Below, one piece after another: positions 51,686 through 57,160 of a DNA stretch of 57,160 nt (its first letter is position 1; the number at the start of each line of letters is the position of its first letter). A program made the position numbers and the translations under genes. This stretch comes from JB111 sp052093225 (GTDB lineage Bacteria; Actinomycetota; Actinomycetes; Actinomycetales; Actinomycetaceae): assembly GCA_052093225.1 (NCBI GenBank), contig JBQDDG010000024.1:1-57160 (forward strand). Reading direction: 5' to 3'. Under the pieces are notes generated by a model. It was not told the origin of the DNA and ran no database searches. It saw only the letters and a list, made by a program, of their open reading frames with translations.

Positions 51686-51721
51686 ACGGCCCCGGACGAG
51701 CGGGGGCTCGTCCGGGGCCGT
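51686..51721 (-). terminator. Strong terminator after the aldo/keto reductase gene
   Basis: Two 16-nt arms (51,686-51,701 and 51,706-51,721) pair perfectly with a GGGG/CCCC loop, starting 17 nt beyond the reductase stop on the minus strand. Beyond it the sequence CGACGACGGCCC is repeated about three times (51,649-51,692), partly inside the left arm. Confidence 0.88.
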
Positions 51722-51737
51722 ACGGGGTGCGGATCCG

Positions 51738-52688
51738 TCAGGCGGCGCGCGCGGTGCTGTCCGAGACGGCGTCGAGGCGCGCGACCTCGTCCTCGGTCAG
51801 CGTGAGCGAGGGCGCCGCCATGAGGGCGGGCAGCTGCTCGACCCGGCTGGCCGACGCGATCGGGGCGGTCACGCCCTTCGTGAGCAGCCAGGCCAGCGCC
51901 ACGGTGGCGGGCTCGGCGCCGTGCGCCTCGGCGATCTCCACTAGCGCGTCGACGACGCCGAAGGTGTGGTCGCCGAGGTAGCCGCCGAGCATGTCCTTCC
52001 GCGCTGCACCCTGGATCTCGTCGGCCGAGCGGTACTTGCCCGTGAGCAGGCCCGAGGCGAGGGAGAAGTAGGGGAGCAGGGCGGCGTCGAACTCCTTCGC
52101 GATCTGCCCGTAGCCGTTCTCGACGTCGCCGCGGTGCAGGAGGCTGTACTGCGGCTGGATGGCGACGGGGACCGTGAGCCCCTCGCGGGCAGCGGTCTCG
52201 AAGAACTCGCGCATGCGCTCGGGGGAGTGGTTCGACAGGGCGATGTGACGGACCTTGCCGGAGGTGACGAGGCCGTGAGCGGTGCGGACCTGGTCGGCGA
52301 TCGAGACGTTCTCGTCGTCGTAGTGGAAGTAGTAGATGTCGACGTACTCGGTCTGCAGGCGGCGCAGCGAGTCGTCCAGGGCAGCGGTGACGTTCTCCTG
52401 CGAGAGCCCGGGCCGGGTGGGCAGGCCCCCGACCTTGGTGGCGACGACGACGTCGGCGCGGTTGCCGCGCTCGGCCATCCACTCGCCGATGATCTGCTCG
52501 GACACGCCGCCCTCGTTGCCGTCGACCCAGACCGAGTACAGGTCCGCGGTGTCGATGAAGTTGCCGCCGGCCGCGACGAACGCGTCGAGGGCGGCGAACG
52601 AGGTCTCGCGGTCCGAGGTCCACCCGAACGTGTTGGTCCCGAGGTTGAGCGGGAAGACGTCGAGGTTCGTGCGGGGCAGGACGGTCAT
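51738..52688 (-). CDS. Aldo/keto reductase
   Basis: A 316-aa NADPH-dependent TIM-barrel oxidoreductase that reduces aldehydes or ketones. The catalytic tetrad can be placed: Asp and Tyr in FIDTADLYSVWVDGNEGGVS, Lys in VVVATKVGG, and His in YVDIYYFHYDDEN. The cofactor-binding end is ITAPIASASRVEQLPALMAA. The sequence pattern is of the AKR family related to YajO/Tas and voltage-gated channel beta subunits. The start at 52688 follows GAAAGGTGG. Upstream on the same strand lies a TetR regulator gene, and between them is a perfect 7-bp inverted repeat that could be its operator. This suggests an inducible detoxification enzyme. Confidence 0.92.
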   Translation of the reverse strand: MTVLPRTNLDVFPLNLGTNTFGWTSDRETSFAALDAFVAAGGNFIDTADLYSVWVDGNEGGVSEQIIGEWMAERGNRADVVVATKVGGLPTRPGLSQENVTAALDDSLRRLQTEYVDIYYFHYDDENVSIADQVRTAHGLVTSGKVRHIALSNHSPERMREFFETAAREGLTVPVAIQPQYSLLHRGDVENGYGQIAKEFDAALLPYFSLASGLLTGKYRSADEIQGAARKDMLGGYLGDHTFGVVDALVEIAEAHGAEPATVALAWLLTKGVTAPIASASRVEQLPALMAAPSLTLTEDEVARLDAVSDSTARAA

Positions 52689-52712
52689 GGGCCACCTTTC
52701 ATCATGATCGAG

Positions 52713-52731
52713 GTGGTGCATCGCGCACCAC
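52713..52731 (-). promoter_or_regulatory. Inverted repeat upstream of the aldo/keto reductase gene
   Basis: GTGGTGC (52,713-52,719) and GCACCAC (52,725-52,731) form perfect 7-bp arms around 5 nt, 25 nt before the start codon. Size, symmetry and the neighbouring TetR gene make it a candidate operator. No TetR binding has been shown. Confidence 0.5.
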
Positions 52732-52806
52732 TTCGGCCAACCGGATGACCGCAGCCCTCATTCCCCGAGCGGTCAACCCGCGAGGCGCGCTGCAGCGCTG
52801 GAGAGA

Positions 52807-53403
52807 TCAGTCCGCGACGAGGCCGCGCAGGACCATCGCGGTGATCTCCGGCAGCAGCGGGCCGAGGTCGGCGTCGAGGTCGCGCTGCAGGGTGGTGGTG
52901 GGGACGTCGACGACGTGCTCGACGAGCGTGGCGGCGACGTCGAGCGGCATCCTCCGCAGTGAGCCGGCCGCCATGCCGTCGCGAAGGATGCCCCTGAGCA
53001 GTGCGGCGTCGTCCTCTCCGCCGGTGAGGTAGAACGGCGTGCCCGACGGGTCGCGGTGGTTGACGGCGATCTCCACGCCGGCCGTGATCTCGGCGCGGTG
53101 CGTGTCGAGATGGGCGAGGTAGGCCTCGACGTACGCCCGCAGTCGTGCCACGGGCTCGTCGTGCGCGGCGACGGCCTGTTCTAGCGAGGCGTCAAGGGCG
53201 CCGAACACCTCTCCGAGCACGTGGAGGAGCAGGGCGTCCCGGGACCCGAAGTAATAGACGATCGCGCTCTTCGCGACCCCGGCGCGGCGGGCGACCTCGG
53301 CCAGCGAGGTGCGCGGGTAGCCGACCTCGTTGACGGTGGTGATTGCCGCGGCGAGGATCTGCCGGCGTCGGGCGGCGCCGGTGAACGTCGAAGGGGAGGT
53401 CAC
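52807..53403 (-). CDS. TetR-family transcriptional regulator
   Basis: A 198-aa regulator. The N-terminal helix-turn-helix domain is typical: ARRRQILAAAITTVNEVGY, then TSLAEVARRAGVAKSAIVYY and FGSRDALLLHVL. Recognition-helix residues KSAIVYYF are standard for the family. The C-terminal ligand domain is all-helical and individual. It lies 118 nt upstream of the aldo/keto reductase on the same strand and 5 nt into the end of the PH-domain gene behind it. Either unit could be its target: an inverted repeat precedes the reductase and a longer one precedes the PH pair. A -10-like CACGAT is found 6 nt before the GTG. Confidence 0.92.
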   Translation of the reverse strand: MTSPSTFTGAARRRQILAAAITTVNEVGYPRTSLAEVARRAGVAKSAIVYYFGSRDALLLHVLGEVFGALDASLEQAVAAHDEPVARLRAYVEAYLAHLDTHRAEITAGVEIAVNHRDPSGTPFYLTGGEDDAALLRGILRDGMAAGSLRRMPLDVAATLVEHVVDVPTTTLQRDLDADLGPLLPEITAMVLRGLVAD

Positions 53404-53407
53404 GGGC

Positions 53408-55030
53408 TCATCGTGCCCGCTCGTCGGCGAGGAGCTCGTCGACCAGTCCGGGGGCGAACTCGGCGGCGAGGCGGGAAGAGTCGTCCGCGGCGACGTCGAA
53501 GGCCTCGTACGCGCCCCAGCCCCCGGCGGTCATGGCCGAGACGGTGGCGAGCCCGAGCCTGCGCTGCAGCAGGGAGCGGCGCACGGCGATCGTGCTCACC
53601 GCGTCCCGGCGCAGGGCGGTCGTGGTGCGGGTCGTCAGGCCGGAGCGGACCACGAGGTGGTCCCCCGAGATCGCGTGCCCGAGGGCCCGGTAGGCGATGA
53701 CCGCCCCGAGCAGCCCCAGCACCCACACCCCGAGCGGCACCCAGCCGACCCACGCGGGGACAGCCCCGGTGAGGACGGGAGCTGCCACCACGGCTGCGGC
53801 CACGGCGCCGATACCCGTCGCCCGTAGGAGGCGCTGGACCAGTGCGGCACGCGGGTGACGGCGCAGCGGGGCGTCGAGCGGCGACGGTGCGCCGAGCACC
53901 TGGCCCGCGACGCGCCGGGCGACGCCGATCGGCCCGCGGGGGAGGATCGCGGTCGGCTCGGACGGGTCCCACACGCTCAGCCCGGTCGTGACGACGTTGG
54001 TGTCCGCCATGCCGATGAGCCGGCCGAGCAGCGGCTCGCCGATCGACAGTCCGCGCATCCGCGCCTCGTCCCGGTTGACCTCGCGGGTGTTGAGCAGGCC
54101 GCGGCGCGTGCGCAGGAACGTGGTCCCCTCGGTGCGCACGCGCGCGAGCTCGAACCGCCAGAACGAGACGAGGTAGTAGATGCCCATGGCGACGGCGCCC
54201 ACGACCCCGCCGATGACGAGGACGGCCACAGCCGTCCCGACCGGGTCGAGGGCGTCCCGGTCGATGACGCGGCCCGAGAGCTGCAGGAGGTCCACCCCGA
54301 AGGTCATCGCGAACCAGTACCCGCCCCAGAGCAGGCCGGCGGCCATGACGTAGGCCCAGATGCTGAACAGGTGGTAGACGACCCACCAGGCGCGGAAGGT
54401 CGCGAGCACCGTGGTGTGCTGTTCCTCGTCCGCCCGGGGTGCGGCGCTCTCCGGCACAGCGGCGTCCGGCACTGCGTCGTCCGCCGCGGCATCCTCCGGC
54501 TCGAGGGGAGCCTCCGGCGCCGGCCGGCCATGGATGTGGAGAAGCTCCTCACGGAGCCGGACGGCGTCGGAGGTCGCGAGGGCGTCGAGGTGGAGCGCCG
54601 ACTCCGCCGCCGCGGTCTGCTGACCGGCACCGATGGTGACCACCCGCAGCCCGCCGATGCGGTGGTGGAGCTTTGCCTCGGTGTCCACGCTGCGGATGCG
54701 TTCGCGACGGATCGTGCGGTGCGCGCGCACGAGGACGCCCGTGCGGCGCTCGACGTGGGTCGGCGTGACTCGGTAGCGCGTAAACGCCCACCGGACCAGG
54801 TCGACGACGGCGCCGAGGACCCCGACCGCCGCGAGGATGAGGAAGGGCAGCATGGTGCCCAGCTCCGGCGGGACCCCGAGGGCGAGGGCGATCGGCAGGG
54901 GGATCGTGGCGACGAGGCTGCGGGCCAGGTCGACCCAGATGACCCGGTAGCTCAGGCGGCGCCACGGCTCGTTCGCGGTCGAGGCATCGAGCCCGGTCTC
55001 GCCGGCGTCGATGACGACGTCGTCGCTCAC
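53408..55030 (-). CDS. YdbT-like membrane protein with three bacterial PH domains
   Basis: A 540-aa protein with alternating membrane-helix pairs and bacterial PH (bPH2) domains. The three PH repeats begin near YRVTPTHVERRTGVLVRAHR, GTTFLRTRRGLLNTREVNRD and SGDHLVVRSGLTTRTTTALR. Each is followed by a conserved (R)I-x-S/T-V-(D/A) strand. Helix pairs are seen near the start (LVATIPLPIALALG), in the middle (YVMAAGLLWGGYWF) and before the third repeat (VPLGVWVLGLLGAVIAY). A Glu/Ala/Pro-rich linker of about 40 residues follows the first PH domain. Bacillus YdbS/YdbT form a pair that affects sensitivity to antimicrobial peptides. The start overlaps the smaller partner by 4 nt. Confidence 0.88.
   Translation of the reverse strand: MSDDVVIDAGETGLDASTANEPWRRLSYRVIWVDLARSLVATIPLPIALALGVPPELGTMLPFLILAAVGVLGAVVDLVRWAFTRYRVTPTHVERRTGVLVRAHRTIRRERIRSVDTEAKLHHRIGGLRVVTIGAGQQTAAAESALHLDALATSDAVRLREELLHIHGRPAPEAPLEPEDAAADDAVPDAAVPESAAPRADEEQHTTVLATFRAWWVVYHLFSIWAYVMAAGLLWGGYWFAMTFGVDLLQLSGRVIDRDALDPVGTAVAVLVIGGVVGAVAMGIYYLVSFWRFELARVRTEGTTFLRTRRGLLNTREVNRDEARMRGLSIGEPLLGRLIGMADTNVVTTGLSVWDPSEPTAILPRGPIGVARRVAGQVLGAPSPLDAPLRRHPRAALVQRLLRATGIGAVAAAVVAAPVLTGAVPAWVGWVPLGVWVLGLLGAVIAYRALGHAISGDHLVVRSGLTTRTTTALRRDAVSTIAVRRSLLQRRLGLATVSAMTAGGWGAYEAFDVAADDSSRLAAEFAPGLVDELLADERAR
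53410..53415 (-). promoter_or_regulatory. -10 hexamer, leaderless start of the TetR gene
   Basis: On the minus strand CACGAT ends 6 nt before the GTG at 53403. It overlaps the stop codon of the upstream PH-domain gene, so tetR may be read both from this site and by read-through. Confidence 0.45.
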
Positions 55031-55539
55031 GTGGCGTCCCCCTCGGTGATCTCGGCCGCCCGGGCCAGCCGGGTGGCGGCCTCCTCGGCGACGGCGCGGT
55101 CGAGCCCCTGGACCCGCACCGCCCCGTAGGAGGAGGCCGTGGTCACGCGCAGGGTCGAGAGCCCGAGGAGCTGCTCGAGGGGTCCGCGCACGGCGTCGAC
55201 GGTCTGGATGCGGGAGATCGGGGAGACGCGCCACTCCTGCACGAGCCAGCCGGTGGTGGCATAGGTGGCGTGGTCGGTGACCTCCCAGCGGTGCACGCGG
55301 TAGCGCCACCACGGTTCGACGGCGAGCCCGACCACGAGGACGACGCCGACGGCGACCATCGGCGCGACGAGCCAGGGCCTCGCGGACTCCCAGATGACGG
55401 CCGGGACGACGAGGGCGGCGAGCAGGACGCCCCGGACGAGCAGGGCCCGGAGCGCCCACAGCGCCACCGCCCGGCGTTCGACGGGGAGCGCCGGGCGGCG
55501 CACCTGCGGGGCGTCGGTGGGTGCGGTGGTGGTGTCCAT
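55027..55539 (-). CDS. YdbS-like membrane protein with one bacterial PH domain
   Basis: A 170-aa partner of the YdbT-like protein. A 25-residue polar start is followed by two hydrophobic segments (LLVRGVLLAALVVPAVIW and LVAPMVAVGVVLVVGLAVE). One bPH2 domain comes next (YRVHRWEVTDHATYATTGWL, RVSPISRIQTVDAVRGPLEQ, LSTLRVTTASSYG). The start is fixed by GGAGGAG directly before the ATG. It is the first gene of a two-gene unit (GTGA overlap), perhaps extending to tetR. The promoter region contains a 15-bp inverted repeat shared with the divergent VOC gene. Confidence 0.88.
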   Translation of the reverse strand: MDTTTAPTDAPQVRRPALPVERRAVALWALRALLVRGVLLAALVVPAVIWESARPWLVAPMVAVGVVLVVGLAVEPWWRYRVHRWEVTDHATYATTGWLVQEWRVSPISRIQTVDAVRGPLEQLLGLSTLRVTTASSYGAVRVQGLDRAVAEEAATRLARAAEITEGDAT

Positions 55540-55557
55540 GGCTCCTCCAGACGGGTG

Positions 55558-55593
55558 TTGACCGATCGGACCAGATGTGGACCGGTCGGTCAA
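55558..55593. promoter_or_regulatory. Long inverted repeat between the PH-domain pair and the VOC gene
   Basis: TTGACCGATCGGACC (55,558-55,572) and GGACCGGTCGGTCAA (55,579-55,593) are inverted copies with two mismatches and a 6-nt centre. GACCGATCGG is itself nearly palindromic. TTGACC/GGTCAA at the outer ends could double as -35 elements for both directions. It resembles the operators of TetR-family regulators, and such a gene lies at 52.8-53.4 kb. Confidence 0.6.
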
Positions 55594-55660
55594 GATCATT
55601 GCGGAGGTCGTGGCCGGAGGCGGGTGCGAGGAGGATGATGGCGGGAACGCGAGGGGGGAC

Positions 55661-56071
55661 ATGAGTAAGTACCCGCGACTGCGGCTCACCGCCATCGACA
55701 CGACCGACGTGCGCGGACTCGCGGACTTCTACCGCGAGCTCCTCGGCTATCGGTTCCGGCCGGGCGACGAGGCTCCGGCGGACGGGGCGGGCGACGCCGA
55801 CTGGCTCGTTCTTCAGGATGCCGGCGGCGCTGACCGGCTCGCGTTCCAGGAGGTCGACCGCCTCGAGCCGACCACATGGCCGACGCACGACGTGCCCATG
55901 CAGAGGCACCTCGATACGACGGTGCCCGATCGCGCCGAGCTCGAACGGCAGCGCGGGCGCGCGGAGGCGCTGGGAGCCACGCTGGTCATGGACCGGACCG
56001 ACGATCCCGACGAGCCCCTGTACGTGTTCGCCGACCCGTCGGGGCACCCCTTCTGCATCCTCGTGTGGTGA
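55661..56071 (+). CDS. VOC-family protein (glyoxalase/bleomycin-resistance fold)
   Basis: A 136-aa protein of the vicinal oxygen chelate superfamily, single-domain type. The N-terminal half carries LTAIDTTDVRGLADFYRELL, and the C-terminal half ends with the characteristic YVFADPSGHPFCILVW. Members include glyoxalases, dioxygenases and drug-binding proteins. The metal-ligand pattern here (LDTTVPD, FADPSGHPF) is of the Glyoxalase_6 type whose substrates are mostly unknown. GAGGGGGGA precedes the ATG at 55661. It diverges from the PH-domain pair across the long inverted repeat and may share its control. Confidence 0.88.
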   Translation: MSKYPRLRLTAIDTTDVRGLADFYRELLGYRFRPGDEAPADGAGDADWLVLQDAGGADRLAFQEVDRLEPTTWPTHDVPMQRHLDTTVPDRAELERQRGRAEALGATLVMDRTDDPDEPLYVFADPSGHPFCILVW

Positions 56072-56140
56072 GAGCACCGGCAGACACTGCCGACGGCGAC
56101 GCCGCCCGCCCCTCGCTGCGCCCCGGGAGTGGGCGTGTGC

Positions 56141-56485
56141 TCAGATGCCCATGACGAGACGGATGCCGTCGGCGATCTTGGAGAGCACGTAGCTGGGCAC
56201 GTGCCCGACCGGGTGCGGGTCGAGGAACTCGCGGCTGACCGGGCCGACCTGCGACACCACGGCGACGGAGTCCTTGTCGAGCCCGGAGGCCTCGACCGGT
56301 ACGAGCACGTTGCCCGGGAATGCTTCCAGCGCGACGTTCGACGTCAGTGGCGCGACGAGGACCGTCGCGATCCGGGAGGCGAGCAGCCAGTCCTCCTGTA
56401 TGACGACGGCGGGTCGCCGCTTCGCCGGCTCCGATCCGCGGGGCGAGCCGAAGTCCACCCAGACGACGTCACCGTGGGAGATCAC
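56141..56485 (-). CDS. MazF/PemK-family toxin (endoribonuclease)
   Basis: A 114-aa type II toxin of the MazF/PemK family, which cuts mRNA at short motifs. Conserved elements are ISHGDVVWVDFGSPRGSEP, RRPAVVIQEDWL (the Arg of the active site), TVLVAPLTSNV (Thr/Ser strand) and GNVLVPVEASGLDKDSVAVV. The GTG start overlaps the antitoxin stop by 4 nt (GTGA), so translation of the toxin depends on that of the antitoxin. Length and motifs are intact, so the toxin is probably functional. The target sequence cannot be predicted. Confidence 0.93.
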   Translation of the reverse strand: MISHGDVVWVDFGSPRGSEPAKRRPAVVIQEDWLLASRIATVLVAPLTSNVALEAFPGNVLVPVEASGLDKDSVAVVSQVGPVSREFLDPHPVGHVPSYVLSKIADGIRLVMGI

Positions 56486-56727
56486 CAGTCGGTGCTCTCG
56501 AGCATTGCGCGCTCCGACTCGTGCAGGAACGGGCTGTCCGCAAAGGGCTGTCCGACCCTGTCGATCACCGAGTCCGCCAGCGCCGTCAGCTCGGCCTCGC
56601 CCTCGAGCTCCTCGACAAGACGGCGACCCGCGCGTCGGAAGAACTGGGAGCGGTTCATGCCGTGTCGAGCGGCCACGCGTTCGAAGCGCTCGAAGTCGCG
56701 GTCGGGGATCGAGATCGCAGTCTTCAT
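56482..56727 (-). CDS. Ribbon-helix-helix antitoxin
   Basis: An 81-aa antitoxin, MazE/CopG-like. The N-terminal ribbon KTAISIPDRDFERFERVAA and the following helices (HGMNRSQFFRRAGRRLVEEL) form the DNA-binding dimer. The C-terminal 35 residues are acidic and would wrap around the toxin. The ATG at 56727 has AGGTGCC upstream. The operator and promoter, a perfect AT-rich inverted repeat, lie 8-25 nt before the start, consistent with autorepression by the antitoxin and the complex. Confidence 0.9.
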   Translation of the reverse strand: MKTAISIPDRDFERFERVAARHGMNRSQFFRRAGRRLVEELEGEAELTALADSVIDRVGQPFADSPFLHESERAMLESTDW

Positions 56728-56734
56728 GGCACCT

Positions 56735-56773
56735 AGTATAACTTATTATACTCTTGCCCATCGCGGCTGTGGA
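56735..56773 (-). promoter_or_regulatory. Promoter-operator of the toxin-antitoxin module
   Basis: AGTATAA (56,735-56,741) and TTATACT (56,746-56,752) are perfect 7-bp arms around 4 nt. On the minus strand the repeat includes a consensus TATAAT (56,745-56,750), with TCCACA (56,768-56,773) 17 nt upstream as a -35. Binding of the antitoxin to the repeat would cover the -10. It stands out as the most AT-rich site of the window. Confidence 0.82.
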
Positions 56774-56888
56774 CGAACGGTGCGAGCAGGCAGATGCCAG
56801 GGTGAAACTGACACGGCGGTCGCCGATCCGTCCTATGTTCGTGAGCGGGGGCCGCGCGGCCCGTGACCGCACATTCCTGGGGGGCAGG

Positions 56889-57160
56889 ATGATCGACCCG
56901 CTGACGCTGCTCGAGTCCGAGGTGCGCGAGCTGGTGAGGCGCCGGGACATCGACCCCGCGCGCGAGCCGGACACCACGCGCTCGCTCACGCTCGCCGCTG
57001 CCTCGGAGTTCGAGGAGCGCTCCACCCGCGGTCTCGTGCCGCCGCTGGTCGACGTGGACGCCGCCGTCAAGCACGTGATGGACGCCGTCGTCGGGTTCGG
57101 GCCCCTGCAGGACCTGCTCGACGACCCGGAGGTCGAGGAGCTGTGGATCAACGAGCCGGG
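56889..57160 (+). CDS. CpaF/TadA-family secretion ATPase (5' part only)
   Basis: The first 90 codons of a gene that runs off the right end. The N-terminus (IDPLTLLESEVRELVRRRDI, then VDAAVKHVMDAVVGFGPLQD and DDPEVEELWINEPG) is characteristic of the N-terminal domain of CpaF/TadA ATPases. These power assembly of Flp/Tad pili or related type II/IV secretion. The ATP-binding domain would follow outside the window. GGGGGCAGG precedes the ATG. The toxin-antitoxin promoter is divergent from it. Other tad genes (tadB/C, flp) would be expected downstream. Confidence 0.85.
   Translation, partial: MIDPLTLLESEVRELVRRRDIDPAREPDTTRSLTLAAASEFEERSTRGLVPPLVDVDAAVKHVMDAVVGFGPLQDLLDDPEVEELWINEP

Noticed and set aside
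56141..57151. A single 336-codon minus-strand frame ending in the toxin
   Set aside because: Its first two thirds oppose the CpaF gene and the antitoxin in another frame. The toxin properly starts at the GTG at 56485, overlapping the antitoxin stop.

Overview
This is a 57 kb piece of a very GC-rich chromosome with dense, mostly short operons and many GTG starts. The gene set (LpdA-type quinone reductase, DUF3117, DUF3107, DUF3152, DUF2332, an AdnAB-like helicase-nuclease pair, an HtrA-TatB-Mrp block) points to an actinomycete. A member of the Micrococcales, of the Georgenia/Cellulomonas kind, is my best guess, but that is inference. Several gene orders match blocks I remember from Mycobacterium tuberculosis (dapE-LOG-DUF3117-methyltransferase-htrA-tatB-mrp-MgtE_N; rhlE-DUF3107-DUF3152-adnA-adnB; cdd-deoA-pmmB-lpdA), so most of the window is conserved core chromosome. 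No tRNA, rRNA, CRISPR array, transposase, integrase or phage gene was seen.

Layout. 0.3-5.2 kb: exonuclease III, a BrkB/YihY membrane protein overlapping a mannose-1-phosphate guanylyltransferase, and an M20 amidohydrolase. 5.5-13.1 kb: a nucleoside uptake and salvage operon (BMP-type lipoprotein, double ABC ATPase, two permeases, cytidine deaminase, thymidine phosphorylase). It is followed by an unannotated possible cysteine-peptidase-fold protein, a convergent phosphohexomutase/phosphopentomutase, and LpdA. 17.6-29.6 kb: dapE, a LOG-family protein, aspA, DUF3117, pepA, an O-methyltransferase, an HtrA-like protease, tatB, mrp, and a DUF1003 / MgtE_N-CBS pair. 29.8-34.9 kb: a YflT-like stress protein, a TIM-barrel isomerase, a Xaa-Pro aminopeptidase, a PHP phosphoesterase and MarC. 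35-46.6 kb: a DEAD-box RNA helicase with a structured leader, DUF3107, a DUF3152 protein with a metzincin motif, the AdnA/AdnB-like pair, and a phosphotransferase-fold protein lacking its metal ligands. 46.7-57.2 kb: a CopB-type P-ATPase behind a CsoR-like operator, a low-quality stretch with ten Ns, two hypothetical proteins, DUF2332, an aldo/keto reductase, a TetR regulator, a YdbT/YdbS-like PH-domain pair divergent from a VOC protein, a MazF/RHH toxin-antitoxin module, and the 5' end of a CpaF/TadA secretion ATPase.

The most general signal is regulatory. About twenty genes that begin transcription units carry an A-n-n-n-T type -10 hexamer ending only 6-8 nt before the start codon, which is the signature of leaderless mRNAs. 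Genes inside operons instead overlap by 4 nt (ATGA/GTGA) or carry a Shine-Dalgarno sequence. A second theme is short tandem repeats whose unit is a multiple of three, placed in linkers, tails and even across a stop codon. A third is technical: two G/C-homopolymer stretches (about 6776-6935 and 49,608-49,800) look like unreliable sequence rather than biology.
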